Source of the DNA: Clonostachys chloroleuca
Lineage: Eukaryota > Ascomycota > Sordariomycetes > Hypocreales > Bionectriaceae
NCBI GenBank assembly: GCA_037952775.1
Contig: JBANAY010000003.1
Span: 30,690,001 to 30,754,000, forward strand
Reading direction: 5' to 3'
Length of the DNA stretch: 64,000 nt
Shown: positions 37,551-50,152 of the stretch, one piece after another
How the letters are laid out: the number at the start of each line of letters is the position of its first letter
How positions within the stretch are numbered: position 1 is the first letter of the stretch
Translations under genes and position numbers: made by a program
Notes under the pieces: generated by a model
The model's input: only the letters and a program-made list of their open reading frames with translations
The model's database searches: none
Told to the model about the DNA's origin: nothing

Positions 37551-39247
37551 GTAGAGTCCTTTTCTTTTTCAACCAAATTTCGGTCTATACCCAGCCTCTA
37601 ACTCTATTTTTGGACCTCCAACATCACACAAGTCATATTTGATACAATAGTGTCGAGGACTACGATCAGTGGCGGATTGGCTTTTCATGCCGCCATGGTC
37701 TGCGATTCAGCCCTCCTCCTGATTTGGGAGAGATTTGTCAGTTCTCAGTCTTTACTTTGACTGTCTATCCCTTCAACCTTCGCAGCCCCACTTTACTTTG
37801 ACCTCCCCTTGTTTGACAGTGAAAGGCTCTGAATCATCAGATCTAATGTTGGTAATTGGTGAGTCAAACGTTCATGCTTTCTGCCTACCATTCTCGTCCA
37901 AAAGTCTCACCCTACACGCGGTCCGCAACAGACTGCCATGATAGTGAAAGGCATTGTCAATGTTTTCACCGCGGTTGATAAGCGATTTCTTAAGCCTAGA
38001 TTCCGACGAAATTTGATATCGCATATATAAAGGGAGTTCAAATGGTACTAGTGGTCATGTCCAAACCACTCTTTGCAAATGGGACTTTGGTAATTGCTAG
38101 TAACGGGCATATCCCGCACGTCTATAAATACTTGGTAAGCTGTGCTGAGCGGGTCGTCATGCGGAAGTTTGCGGAAGTTCCAGTTTGCGCTATCAATCAG
38201 AAGCCCGAACCAAAAAATGACCACCTGTCTAAGGAATCAAAGTGTCTTCATAGCGGGAATTGATCTCTACAAGATACCTACTCATTATTGCAAAATACTT
38301 AACGTGACTGAGGTCCATGAGTCAGCCACGGAATGCAATGCTGTAGGTAGCCAGGTCGTAAACCGGAGGCGCATCATATTAGATGTAAGTATTCTCCTCC
38401 AGATAAAGGGGGCTAGTAGTCATAGTACCGTCTTGTGTCCTGTATTATGACTCTTCAAAGTGATTCTATACGAAGCTACTTCTTTTTAAATTGAGCTTAG
38501 GAACACACGCCGTTCCCAATTTCAACCCATCCAAGCACCTCATCGATGTAATTCAAATTGGTGTAATGCCCTTCAATGCTGAGATTCATACCAGAACAGG
38601 TTGCCTTTTATAGAGTAAAATGGAATTCTATGAATATTTATCCCTTGCATTTACGACTTTCAACAGATACGATTCGGGCTATTTCAGGTTAGACTTTAAA
38701 TAAACATCCTTTTATGATATCTTACTACTTTTATTAGCATGGACCTCCTGCACCATTGAATCAGACCATGCAGCATGTGTAAAAAGTTCACACGCAAAAA
38801 TGATTAACGAGTACAACGCATTGTGCAAATATATCCTTGCCACATCATTACGCTACGTTGCCCATTGTCGTGTCCGGGGGTGAACAACCCTACTCTATAC
38901 AGCCTTGCTGGGCGTAAAAGGGATGAAATCAGCCCATCTGCTTGGATGCCAAGGTGGCGAATGATTACTGACCGCGGCTGAAACCCGGGGGGTCGGGTTA
39001 CATATCCTTGTCTGCAAGATACGTCCGTTTTCAGCAGAGAGAAATAATATTTTTAAGAATTCCTTACGCAAAAATCAGATGACCGTTAGGTTTTTAGCAG
39101 CATTATTTGTTGTTCAATGTACTGAAGTTCATTCCTCTGGCGATTTCTTTACTACAGACGCTTTTGCTAACATCGATGAATTGCTGAAATCTATATCCTT
39201 TCCTTTCTCGTTGTGTCTGAGTACTATTCGCCATCGAAAGTGCTGGT

Positions 39248-42200
39248 ATGGTGTCACGGAATGTGTTGATAGGCGGGGAGAAGGCTCTGAACCAGGACGA
39301 ACCAGCCGGATTCTCAGGTCAGTCAGACTCGACTGTTGAGCTGACGCCAATCAAATGCATCCCGGCCGATACAGCCTCCGAACCACAGAAGCATGCTGTT
39401 GATGGCAGCCTCCCGTTTCTTACGAAACAAAGTGAAAATGGTTCCGGTGTCCAAAGACTGGAAGCGAAAACATTGCCAAAGCTTTCAGAGTCAGCGATTC
39501 CGATGAGAGATCCGGGACGGGGTGGGGGTACAGCCGCCAAATGGCGTCCTTTCTGGCTGCGACGGGCTCTTCTTGGTCCCTTTTGCGTTTTCTTTCTCGC
39601 CTGTGCCATAGCTCTTCCAGTGATTTTACATTTTTCACAAAAGAACCAAGGACTTGGCATCGTTCGTCGGGATCTAGGTCAGCTATGGAGGTTTGGGCCA
39701 ACCGCGAGTATGTTTGTGTCTTGACATATCATTCAATACCTTGTCGTTTCTGACCTGTTTCTTTCTGCTTTTAGTACTAACCGTTATCGCGGCTCTATGG
39801 GCGCGTGTCGAGCTACAAGCAATGCGATTTATGCCGTGGATTCCTATTCAACCCCAACACAGGCGAACTTTGTCTCGCGAGGAATACACACTTGACTATA
39901 CCTCTATGCTACCTCATGAGGTACTTATCAAATCATTGGGCAACAGGCACTTCTTCGTCTTCTTCGCCGTTGTTTGCTCGATATTCATAAAGGTTATAGT
40001 GATTCTATCAGCCAGTGTTTTCGAGCTTTCATACATTCAAGGCGCACATTCTGTTGATTTGAGAACGCTCGATTCGTTCAATATCCTAACCACAACCCCG
40101 GAGTCACGATCTGTTTCTCTCTCCACCCGAGATCTTTACTCAGATGTGTCATCTTCACAAGCCAACATCTCTGCAACAACTCCATTCTTTCACGCACGAG
40201 CACTTCAAGACTTCAACATGAGTTTTCCGTTTGGAGTTTCCGAGCTAGGTGCCTATCAGACTTTCATGCAGGCAACGAATGATGGAGCACGTGGAAGTGT
40301 TAATTCACCAGTGACGGCCACAGTAGACGGCCTATTTCCCGAGACGGAATGCCGCCTTCTGCAAAGCTACAAATTCAACAACATCACGGAAGAAGAGCGA
40401 AAATCTAAGAATGGCTCTATACCTACTGTCAGCTTACAATTCGAAGGCTGCCCAGAAACAGACATACGCGTCAACGTCTCAATTGTGCCTGTGGATTATC
40501 AAATAACCCGATGGACAATCGCAAATTCCTCGACAAGCCGCGAAAGATGCTCGTCGTTGGAGTCTGAGTACGAACAGTTCTATTACGTTGCAGAGTCTTG
40601 GAATACAGCCCGTAGTTCCAACTTCAGACCGATACAGAGTTTGGACAAGGTGGCCGCTGTGCTTTGCTCAGTAGGCATTCGGTCATCAAGAGTAGAGATC
40701 ACTGATGATGGTATTAATCCAGCCTTGAAAATGTCACCAAGCCAGGATGGTACGCCCGTTAATACCCACTTCTGGTCTCTTTTGGCCGAGTCTATACCAG
40801 TATCAAAGGGGCTCTGGGACAACATAACGCGAACCGCTCCCTATGGACCTATCATTGCATTAGCCGATTTCAAAAAGACAACACCACAGCAACTAGGGTC
40901 TTCACTCTACGAGAGCAAGATTCTGCAGGATGTCATTTCGAACCTTACAGAAACCATTGGCCCTTTTGTTGCGCACTATCACTTCAAGAAAAATCAGAAC
41001 CAAACTCTCACAGGTTCAATTATCCGACAAACGCCACGACTTAAAGTGACACGCAGTATCTGTATTGCGATGGCGGTACTTTTCGGAGCATTGACTCTTA
41101 TTACGGCCTGGATGATGCTTACAGCTCGAGGCACCTTTGGGGCTTGGCCCAGAAATCCCACCACAATATTAGGATCGATGACCTTCTTCTCAGATCGGGA
41201 ATTGAATACAGCGCTGATCCCCGATGATGCGCAGAGCACCAGAGACGAGTGGGACCGTACTGAGGGTAGCCCCTTTGCTCTTGAGACCTGGCTTCGTGCT
41301 TTGTTTTCCGCATATGCCCTAGCACTCATCATCGCCCTTGCAGTCACCCTTCGAATCTCAGAAATTTCCGATGGAATCGCTACTGTTGACAATGACACCT
41401 TGTCTATTTGGTGGAAGTCGATACCTGCATTGGCGATGTTCCTAGTTGCGTTGTATACTGCTTCGGCTGCAATGGCGGTGCGGGATCTCGGTGTTCTGTT
41501 TCAACTCTCGATAAAGCCCTGCAGTATTCGGAACATCGACATGTCCTTCTTGGATATGTTTGGCCTCCAAGCACTATATCACTCCTTTCGACTAAGGAAT
41601 GTATCAATCATTCTGCCCCAGCTCCTTGCCATTTCTTGTGCCTTCTTGACAGCCTTGTCAACAATCTTATTCACCTTGGAGCACGCTCGAAACACCACGA
41701 CAGAAATGACAATCCCGGCGGGAGATAAATTTACAACCCACACCCAGCAAGAACTTTCCGCCATGGACAACTATACAGCAATTCTGGATAGTATAGGTGC
41801 CTTGATTATGTCGAAAGAAAAATCAAACCTCACCTGGCCTGAGAACACCTACAAGGATTTGATATTTCCTCGTCTCGAGTTGAGTAATATCGAAGACCAG
41901 ATATTGAGCAACGATATGTCAGTCAGTGTCGAAGTTACAGCGGCCAAAATTTTCCCAGAATGCCGTCGAGTCCCCGGCGAAGAGTTCAAGGCGGATGTGA
42001 ATTTCACAGCCAAGTCAGGGCATCTTCCCAACACCAATCTCACAGTTACTCGAGATATCACTTGCGGAAATGGGACTAAGTTTCCCCTCTCCAGAAGTCT
42101 GACCTGGAATAGCAGCGAGAGTGGCTTTGCATATGTCGCGACAAGTTTTCCATCCGACGATGACCATTACGGCCTCATGCCCTGCGATCCCAAAAGCGAA

Positions 42201-43085
42201 TACACGAAGCGCCCGCTTCCGCCTTGGAAGCTGAGAGACTATTTCTGGGCAAATGTGTCAGTCTCAAATCGTCGCCTTGAACACCACTCTTATTGGAGGT
42301 GCAATTACTCCTATTGGGAAGTTCCAACCACTGTCAATTTTGTTCATTCGAACGGAAGTCTACACCTGGATTACAACAATCTCCCTTCTTCGGATGATTC
42401 TAAGCGAGTCCCATGGAACACTCCCATGAGTCTTATTGGTTTAAGTGACCCGTTCCCTCTGCCAGGAGACAGCAATATAACGTTGAAAACGACCACCTCA
42501 ATGTTCAGACCGTTCTTAGAACCATTTGGCAGCGTGAAGATGGAGGCCTTCGGCGACCCGAACCAAGAAGATACAATTCTTGACAACTTGCACTCACTTC
42601 ATCGCATAGCATGGGGCCAGTTGGCAAGTCAGCTGGTTCGCTCAGATGAGGTTGACCCTGCAACTCGAGCTATGGTCAACGCCAAAGTACGAGATAATCA
42701 GCTCTATCGACTATTCCAAAATCGTGCTGTCACCATTGCCCTGCTGATTATAATAGGTTTGGCATTCATTGTCAATCTTTGGGTTCTAATCTCAAGTGCA
42801 CTCCGAAAATTCTTTGGAAAGCGACTGTTACTCGACATGGAATTCAAGGGTCTGGCACCATGCGGGGTCAACAGTATTGCGACGATGGAATCGTTGCTCC
42901 ACGGTTCTAATACCCTATCCGCAATGCCTCAGGAACCGTATAATATATCATTTGAAGAGCTGGACGACCATTTTAGATCCGCCCGGTTCCGCTTCGGGTG
43001 GTTCATGGGGAAGGGGGCAGAAGGGAGAGAGCTGACTGTTGGGGCCTTGGATGACGACAAGTTTCCATTCCTTGGCAAGAAGTAG
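39248..43085 (+). CDS. DUF3433-type polytopic membrane protein (1256 aa)
   Basis: Two exons, 39248-39707 and 39775-43085, with a GTATGT..TTTAG intron (phase 1 agrees). The polar N-terminus leads to WRPFWLRRALLGPFCVFF, then FGPTAILTVIAALWARVELQ across the splice site, LDYTSMLPHEVLIKSLGNRH and a second helix group: the first DUF3433 module. A glycosylation-rich lumenal or extracellular part follows (many N-x-S/T). A second module starts near ETWLRALFSAYALAL, with about seven more hydrophobic segments, another N-glycosylated loop and a last helix ALLIIIGLAFIVNLWVLIS. Large proteins of this kind are common in Sordariomycetes and have no established function. Confidence 0.88.
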
Positions 43086-43514
43086 TAATGGCTAGTTGAG
43101 ATACTGTGAGTTTATGAAAGCTGTTCTTGCTGTAGCCGTCCAAACACTTAACATAGCGGGCTACTCACTGCAGCAAGACGGACGATCAGATTCCGTTGAG
43201 TTCTATCAGTAATAACGAGGTAAAAATTTAGTGGTGGGAGCTTGGAAAATATTAGTCAATAATTCTTCTCATTTACTAAGTATTTTGTGAATACATTACC
43301 TCAAAGGTTTCCCAAGCAGTTGATTTTCACTACGCTCTGTTGCCCCACGGCTATGCTCACCCCCTCCACAGAACACCAGATCTCATGATTCCAACTACTA
43401 AAACAACACATATTTCTTAGTTGCAATTATCTATATCACTTGCTCACCATTTGTTCAATTTTGATAGAGCCCAACTCGCCAAAGTCTACGACAAAAGCTG
43501 GCGCTGTCTCTAAC
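43086..43514. other. Spacer downstream of the DUF3433 gene
   Basis: AT-rich, no feature recognised. Confidence 0.4.
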
Positions 43515-43802
43515 ATGGATTCAGAAGGTGGAGAACATCACATCTTGTGCGTGATTGATCATGGTTTTCGCCTTCGTCATCCGTATGAGGAAAGCCCAGA
43601 CGAATTCAGTGACACGATTGAAAGAAATCTGAAAAATAGCGTCATTGACGGACACAATGGTAAAAATACGGCAACGGGCCTCACTGAAGTTGATACTAAA
43701 CGGGAAATTCGGAGAGCCAGATATAGCGGCCCGATCGTTCCGATGGATATTTCGGCTGATGATGGGTGCGAATCTCCCACACGTGGAGTACTAAATCCCT
43801 AA
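43515..43802 (+). CDS. Doubtful small open frame (95 aa)
   Basis: ATG-started frame giving a polar, charged protein (MDSEGGEHHILCVIDHGFRL at its start). No signal peptide, membrane segment or motif is seen. The frame is open for another 25 codons upstream without an ATG. Amino-acid use is protein-like, but nothing else supports it; it may be chance. Confidence 0.25.
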   Translation: MDSEGGEHHILCVIDHGFRLRHPYEESPDEFSDTIERNLKNSVIDGHNGKNTATGLTEVDTKREIRRARYSGPIVPMDISADDGCESPTRGVLNP

Positions 43803-44684
43803 GATCCTAGGACCAGGGTAAGATGAATGGTCCCGAGAGTGTAACATGGCTAGTCTTGAAAGCAAGTGAGTTCTTTTGCATATCTGAGCGTGAATGTGAA
43901 GTATGTAGTTTCTGGTGAAGCAGAGTTGCTCCCATATGCGGAGTTCTTTACTCATTGACCGGGGGAGCTTGAGCAGATATGCCAAAGTGCTGTCTACTCG
44001 AAATAGTTTAATGAATTGCCTCATCTGAATCTACAATTTTCATCCTTGCCTCAATCGCGGCAAATTCAACATGTATCCGGTCAATAGTCTCAGGGGCCCA
44101 TGTCGGGCGGAATTTGATGGCACCGTAACAACCAGTATAAGCTTATCCTTCCATTGGGTGGTTGATGCGGAAAGGATGCATTCAGCCCCGGACAACCTCC
44201 TCCCCTCAAAATCGTGAGTGATCGTGCCACCGTAGGCTTGAGCATGACGCCATAACGAACAATTGAGCATGATTTTTGCCGGACGCATGGCCCTTCCTGC
44301 CGACTTGGACGGCTTTGAACTCTAGGTGCTGATCAGCCAAGTTGTTTCCTTACAGGGCTGTCATGGAACGTAGCCTCCGAAATGTAGGCCTGCCAATCTC
44401 CATAAATTCGAAACACAAGCCCACATCAACTGTTCAAGTGAGACCTTGGCGACCGCAGTTTGCATGAGTACACTGTCACCGTGTCGATCAATTGCCAAAG
44501 GGCCCGGGAATGTCTGAGGCCTCTCCGAAGGTCTCAAGGCAAACTTACTCCGAGCTCCTTTCGAGCCTTCTGGCCTCATTCTCGTGCAGCGAAAAAAAAG
44601 TATATATAAACTGCCATAACCAAGTCAGAAGATAGATTTCGAACAACACCATCAAGGGATCCGCACACAAAATCAAAGCACACC
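43803..44684. other. Spacer upstream of the GH6 gene
   Basis: Should hold the cellulase promoter. Short minus-strand frames (43791-44024, 44040-44288) lack motifs. No other feature recognised. Confidence 0.4.
44601..44610 (+). promoter_or_regulatory. TATA-box of the GH6 gene
   Basis: TATATATAAA, preceded by an A run, lies about 80 bases before the cellobiohydrolase start codon. Strong match at the usual distance. Confidence 0.5.
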
Positions 44685-45990
44685 ATGTCTCTCCGCGTTC
44701 TCTTCTCGGCTTCTGCCCTTTTCGCCGCTGGCCTTTGCGCCCCTGCCCCGGAACCAACGGCTGCCCCTGATGTGACAGCCACGTTCGAGGGCAACCCGTT
44801 CGAAGGCGTCGATCTGTGGGCCAATGAGTACTATGCTTCAGAAATCCACAGCCTGGCCGTGCCTCAGCTTTCCGGGGCCTTGGCTACGGCTGCGGCCAAG
44901 GTCGCGGAGGTGCCAACGTTCCAGTGGATGTGAGTCGAGCTGTATTGCTTTCTTGTGGTCGTTGTTGTTTACTGACACTATTTTCTTTCTAGTGACACCT
45001 TTGCCAAGATTGATTCGATCGCGGACACTCTGGCAGACATCAGAGCGGCCAATGCGGCCGGAGGCAATTACGCGGGACAGTTTGTCGTCTATAACCTCCC
45101 TGACCGTGATTGCGCTGCTGCCGCGTCCAACGGCGAGTATGCAATCGACGACGGCGGCGAGGAGAAGTACAAGGGATACATTGACAAGATCCGAGCGCTG
45201 TTCGTCGAATACTCGGATATCCGCACCATCCTCGTCATCGGTAAGCTCCGACACACGCTACAAAATGAGATGAAAGTAGACTGATTTTTGACATCTCCCA
45301 GAGCCTGATTCTTTGGCAAACCTTGTCACCAACCTGAATGTCGCGAAATGCGCAAATGCCCAGCAGGTCTATCTCCGAAGCACCAACTACGCAATCACAC
45401 AGCTCAACCTTGACAATGTGGCCATGTATCTCGATGCTGGTCACGCAGGATGGTTGGGATGGCCAGCGAACCAGGCCGGAACAGTCGACCTGTTTGCCAA
45501 GGTCTACAAAGACGCCGGATCTCCCAAGTCTCTCCGTGGACTCGCGACCAACGTCTCCAACTACAATGCCTGGAGCCTGTCCAGCGCCCCCTCGTACACC
45601 ACCCCCAACGAGAACTACGACGAGCAGAAGTACATCAACGCCATCGGGCCCAAGCTTCAGTCAGCCGGCTGGTCCGGCGTCAAGTTCATCGTCGACCAGG
45701 GCCGCTCCGGCAAGCAGCCCACCGGTCAGCTCGAATGGGGACACTGGTGCAACGCCATCGGCACAGGCTTCGGACCCCGACCAAGCACCAACACTGGGAA
45801 TTCTCTCGTCGATGCCTTTGTGTGGGTTAAGCCCGGTGGCGAGGCCGATGGTACCAGCGACACGAGCGCTGAGCGCTATGATCACAACTGCGGCTATGAG
45901 GATGCGTTGAAGCCTGCTCCCGAGGCTGGAACTTGGTTCCAGGCGTACTTTGTGCAGCTTCTTAACAACGCCAACCCCTCTTTCCTTTAA
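44685..45990 (+). CDS. GH6 cellobiohydrolase without cellulose-binding module (393 aa)
   Basis: Three exons: 44685-44929, 44993-45240 and 45302-45990. Introns are GTGAGT..CTAG and GTAAGC..CCAG, phases 2 and 1 as required. A signal peptide (MSLRVLFSASALFAAGLC) is followed almost directly by the catalytic domain. No CBM1 or linker is present, unlike Trichoderma Cel6A. Key residues match Cel6A: Asp121 in NLPDRDC, Asp167 in VIEPDSLANL (general acid), the YLDAGHAGWLGWP loop, and the Asp of GGEADGTSD. Cys122/Cys181 and the WCN/HNC pair preserve both disulfides. It releases cellobiose from non-reducing chain ends outside the cell. Lacking a binding module, it probably acts on soluble or amorphous glucan. 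Confidence 0.95.
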
Positions 45991-46487
45991 GTGAAGAGGC
46001 AAGGTGAAGAGAGTGACATGTGCGGAAAGTCGGTTTCAAAGTGAATAGTTTCTCTTTCCTGTATATACAAAGTCAGATTGTCTATAGCCACAAAAGAGTA
46101 TCCTAGCTCAATTTCATACTCATCTAAAATGAATCGCAAACCCGTAGACGTGATTCAGGGCAAATTTCATGAGATTGAAGATCCCCCGGACTTATTTAAC
46201 CCAAGAATCCGGTTCGTAAGTAGCCTCACAAAAGTCTGGGAAATGGGGAAACTTTGTTCTCCCATGTGGAACTGCCCCATCTTGGCCTCTTGATTCGGGT
46301 CTCCAGATTGGGGCATCCCGTCAACTGGTCAGATCACGATGAGGCATCAGGAAAATATCACCCCGCAGTCCCCGCTCCCCCCATCTTAAGTGAGGGACGC
46401 ATCCTTGAAGACCGAGACCAGACCAGACGAAAATCCCTCTTGTTAATCTTACCATCTAGCCTAACATCCATAATTAAGCCTTAAATA
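45991..46487. other. Spacer upstream of the SDR gene
   Basis: Contains a C-rich patch (about 46364-46383, with several CCCC runs) before the SDR start. C-rich boxes of this kind can be stress-regulator sites in fungi, but no specific site is claimed. Confidence 0.35.
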
Positions 46488-47395
46488 ATGGCTTTCTCCT
46501 CCCGATTGGTTATTATTGCCGGCGGCATAGGTATGTCCAGAATCCAGCTAACCACCAAAATGACCCTTGAGTGGACATCTCAACTGACCAGACAGGCGGC
46601 ATCGGAAGCTCGGTGGGCAAGCTTTTCCGCGAACAAGGGGCAAAATTAGCCCTTCTGTATGCTCCATTTGAGGCAGACAAAGTTGCTCAGACTCTAGAGG
46701 AGGTATATGGCTCAAAAGACCACCCGGATGTCAAGACCTATGTCTGCGACATCACGAGCCCCCAGTCTGTCCAAGAAGCGTTTGACGCCATCGCTGCGGA
46801 TAACGCAGCCTTCCCCAGCTTTCTGGTCAACAGTGCTGGATATGTCAACTTGAGTCCTCTCGAGGAAACCACCCCGGAAGATACTCTGCGCCATTACATG
46901 ATCAACTTGTATGGGCCTACCCTGACCGGTCAGGCGTTTGCTCGGCTTTACATCAAGGCAAAGGCCGACAAACCAGACGGCCCTGGTGGAAGAATCGTCA
47001 ACATTAGCAGCCAGGCTGCCCATGTAGCGCTGGACTACCACGGTGCCTACTGCGCTTCCAAGGCCGGACTCCAGGGCTTGACAAAATGCCAGGCGAACGA
47101 GTGGGCGAAGCACGGCATCACCTCCAATACAGTCAGTCCAGGCCCTGTTTGGACTGCTCTGGGCAAGAAGGCATGGGCGGATGACAAGGTTCGAGAGGAG
47201 TGAGTTATACCATGATTCCCTCGTGTGGTAAACACGGCGCTGACACCGTTTCTCAGATACCAAAGGAATGTTCCGACGGGGCAGTTCGCAGAGCCCGAAG
47301 AGGTTGCGCATATCATATCATTCTTATGCCAGGATGCGTCGAAGAATATCAACGGGGCAGACATGAGACTGGATGGAGGTTATACAGCACGATAG
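46488..47395 (+). CDS. Short-chain dehydrogenase/reductase (261 aa)
   Basis: Three exons: 46488-46530, 46596-47199 and 47257-47395. Introns are GTATGT..ACAG and GTGAGT..TCAG; phases agree. The cofactor-binding motif spans the first splice site (AGGIGGIGSSVG, residues 11-22). Then come CDITSP, the LVNSAG motif, catalytic Ser in NISSQAAH and the YCASK pair (Tyr-x-x-x-Lys). The C-terminal ADMRLDGGYTAR is the classical SDR ending. It is an NAD(P)H-dependent oxidoreductase; the substrate is unknown. Its stop lies 68 bases from the stop of the converging Gfo/Idh/MocA gene, so the two could act on related compounds, but this is only positional. Confidence 0.92.
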
Positions 47396-47463
47396 TTTAT
47401 ACGCAGATTAACTTAGAAGGAATTCAACAACCAAGTTTTATTGAGTTTTACGTCCTTTCTTCC

Positions 47464-48472
47464 TCATTGCTTTTCGCTGCTAGCATTCGCAAAGATGGCT
47501 GCCTCCCACTCAGTAAGCAACTCCATGATCTCGAGTGAGTCCTCCCAGGTAGGAGACGGCCTTGCGGCTTGCTTGTCTCCCCTCGCAATGCAGGACTCGA
47601 CATTCTTAACCTGCCACCCAAAAGCATCCAACGGCGACTCCACTACAATCTCCTTAACTTCTCCTTTGTAGGGTTTGAGTTCCATGACGCTCTTCCCAGC
47701 CGGCGGAAGCCATGGATTCGTGCGGAATCGCAGCGACGCCTTGTCTCCCTGCACCACAAACGCAGAGTCGTTCCCAAAGCTGTCCGTCGACTGGATCGTG
47801 GCGAGCACTCCATTTCCAAACCGCACATTCAGCGACGCGTCACGAATATGGGAGCCATCCTCAGCAAGGTTGCCCAGCCCGGTGACCTTGCGCTGCTTGA
47901 AGACATCCTTGCCGGAAGCGGCTTGGATCACCCAGTGAAGCAGAGATACGGGATAACATCCGAGGTTGTAGATAGTGCCCATGCCCAACGGATTGGCCTT
48001 CTTCCAGATGTTGGCGGCGTAGTAGCCCGAGACGCCGCGGATCTCGCCCAGAGCGCCTGAGCGGATGATGTCGGCGAACTTGGCCATGACTGGGTGACTT
48101 AGATACATGAGACCCTCGAGGAAGAAGACATTTTTGCTGCTTGACCTCGGCGATGAGAGCGTGGGCATCCTTCATCGTAGTGGTCAGGGACTTCTCCGAC
48201 AGGATCGGCTTGCCCGCCTTGGCTGCGGCGATGGACGCCTCAGCATGGAGGTGGCTGGGCAGTCCGACGTAGATGACATCCACGTCAGGGTGCACCACGA
48301 GCTCTTCGATGGTCTGGAATTGGTGCGTGATTGCGTGTTTCTCCGCGAAAGAGGCCAGTCGCTCCGCGTTTCGGCCAAAGACGGCGATGACTTGAGAGTC
48401 GGAGCTGGCGTTGATAGCGGACACCACCGTGTTCGAGATGAAGCTCGTGCCGAGAACACCCCAGCGAAGCAT
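47464..48472 (-). CDS. Gfo/Idh/MocA oxidoreductase, dihydrodiol-dehydrogenase-like (about 335 aa, one frame slip)
   Basis: The N-terminal Rossmann part (LRWGVLGTSFISNTVV, then VIYVGLPSHLH and GKPILSEKSLTTT) runs in one frame. The C-terminal part (FFLEGLMYLSHPVMAKFADI, then YNLGCYPVSLLHWV) runs in another. The change occurs at the five-base T run 48131-48135 (A5 on the coding strand). One base fewer gives a smooth KQQNVFFLEGLMYL join and exactly 336 codons. Family members are NAD(P)-dependent and act on sugars, inositols or trans-dihydrodiols. The usual EKP reads EKS here. Cytosolic. Confidence 0.8.
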
Positions 48473-49043
48473 TTTAGGTGGTAATTCAGATATCTCCTCT
48501 TCTTTTATTTGTGTGCGGGACGGAGATTTACAAAAGAGATTGGTTTGTTGGGCGAATTGATTGTAAGGGTTTGATGATCGCCAGATGAGTCAGCGATGTT
48601 TTTACGCCTCTGCTAACCCTGATCTAGAAGGTCTTCAAAAATGAAGACCCAGAAAGACGTGAATTTGATCCGCACGCGTTGGTAAGTTTGTTCACGACCC
48701 ATGAGAGGATATGAGACCTCCACAGGGGCTTGTTCTAAAGTCATTTCCTGGTCCAGAATCTCCGTCAGCTCGAGGACCAACCCCCCTGAAGGGCAGGTGG
48801 CTACAAGACAGGGATGAAGCTTAAAAAAATGTAAGCGGGAAGTTCGGATATAATTTGAGAGTTTGTCCCGACACGTCAGATGGACATAGTTACAAACGGC
48901 GGTGATATCAGACTCGACGAGCAGCTAATTCCCCGAATTCTTTGTGTTGGTGTCTCAACAGTTCAAGAACTCGCTTTGCTGTCCTTTCGTAATCTTTACC
49001 TTCTCAACTCATCCATCAGCATATCCCCAGGCGGTCTACCATC
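48473..49043. other. Divergent spacer
   Basis: Shared upstream region of the Gfo/Idh/MocA gene (minus) and the polytopic membrane protein (plus). It has a pyrimidine-rich leader before the latter. No other feature seen. Confidence 0.4.
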
Positions 49044-50152
49044 ATGCTTTCCAAAATATTACGTGCCGCGGGAGCTTTACCGCTCCTCCTGGTGGCCGCA
49101 TGGAGCTTCCAGACCATGGACCTCGACAAGATAGCAGCAACCGCAGTGCCCTCTGCCCTTGCCAAGACGATCGAGTGGAAGGGGGGAAGGTTAAAATCAT
49201 TGACTTCCACGGCATTGCCTTCCTCGATGACCTGTGGCGAGGGGGCACCGCGACGTTTTCCGTCTCTTCCTTTGGGTATGACAGCATTGCCGCCTGGCAG
49301 GTCTTTACGTTCCTCATCGACCTAGGCCCAATATATGCCATCTGGATCCTCGAATCTACCCGAGGAGCCCACAAATGGTCGCCTGCATACATGTATGTTG
49401 CTCACTTATCAGAAGACCAGCCAACAGCCAGCTAATTTGGTTCACACAGTCCAACGCTCTTCTCCGTCGCAGCCCAGGTGCTCGGCATAGGATCGGTAGC
49501 GCCCATCTTCTATTTCCTATGCATCGTCTTCGGGCCGTCGGCATCGAGCCTGGCCGTCAGCACGCCTCAGCGTCGTACCGTCTGGCACCAGAGCAACTTG
49601 CTTCTAATCCCGATCGTGCTCGTTCTTCACACCTCCGAGATATTCGGCATGTTCTTCGCCCAGAGCTACGATGCACGTCACTACTGGACCTGGGCATGGC
49701 AACTCTCACCCCTATGGATCGGCCTTGCCAACATCATCTTGGGCCAAGCCATCAGGCTTTTCAGGGTGCCATTCTCGCCATCAGCGGCATCCAAGCTCAT
49801 GCTTGGGATTCTGGCCGTTGTGTCTGCCTCCGTCTGGATCTACACAGTTGCATTCTCCCCTCACAGCATACCCACACTCTTTTTTCCCGAGACGGGACCA
49901 CAAGAGGGGCTCATTCTGCACAGCAGAAAGGCCCTGCAGGCCGATGAGGTAGCGGCATATGCCAGCACCTTCTTGTGGCTGATTTACGCTTTTGCCGACC
50001 TCTATCTGGCAGGTCTTGTGGGCACCGTCTGGGTTGTTTACGCAGCCTTGCTCCCTCTTGTCACATTGGCCGTAGGCCCAGGTGCCACGTATGTGCTTGG
50101 TTGGTATGCCAGGGAGAGCATCCTGAGCTCAGCCAGGCCCAAGGGCAACTAA
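49044..50152 (+). CDS. Polytopic membrane protein of unknown function (about 350 aa)
   Basis: Two exons, 49044-49392 and 49450-50152, with a GTATGT..CACAG intron (phase 2). The N-terminus is hydrophobic (RAAGALPLLLVAAWSF). About eight membrane segments follow, including FTFLIDLGPIYAIWILE, VLGIGSVAPIFYFLCIVF, LLLIPIVLVLHTSEI, LGILAVVSASVWIYTVAF and GLVGTVWVVYAALLPLVTLA. The frame slips at the G run 49191-49196. One more G joins AKTIEWKGG to KVKIIDFHGIAFLDD and gives 351 codons with stop. I do not recognise the family. It is divergent from the oxidoreductase with a 570-base shared spacer. Confidence 0.75.

Larger units (their letters stand above)
35805..39247. other. Gene-poor region, 3.4 kb, with a MITE
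   Basis: AT-rich, with many short frames in both strands and none coding-like. It contains two small palindromes (36667-36694), a 17-base T run (37237-37253) and the miniature transposon at 37325-37550. The rest (for example 37560-39000) may be eroded repeat DNA, but I cannot match it to a known element. Confidence 0.5.

Noticed and set aside
39079..39339. 86-codon ATG frame ahead of the DUF3433 gene
   Set aside because: Overlaps the true start in another frame, and the DUF3433 protein is complete without it.
44824..45273. Alternative long frames within the GH6 gene
   Set aside because: They run through introns and lack any GH6 motif; the spliced frame matches Cel6A throughout.
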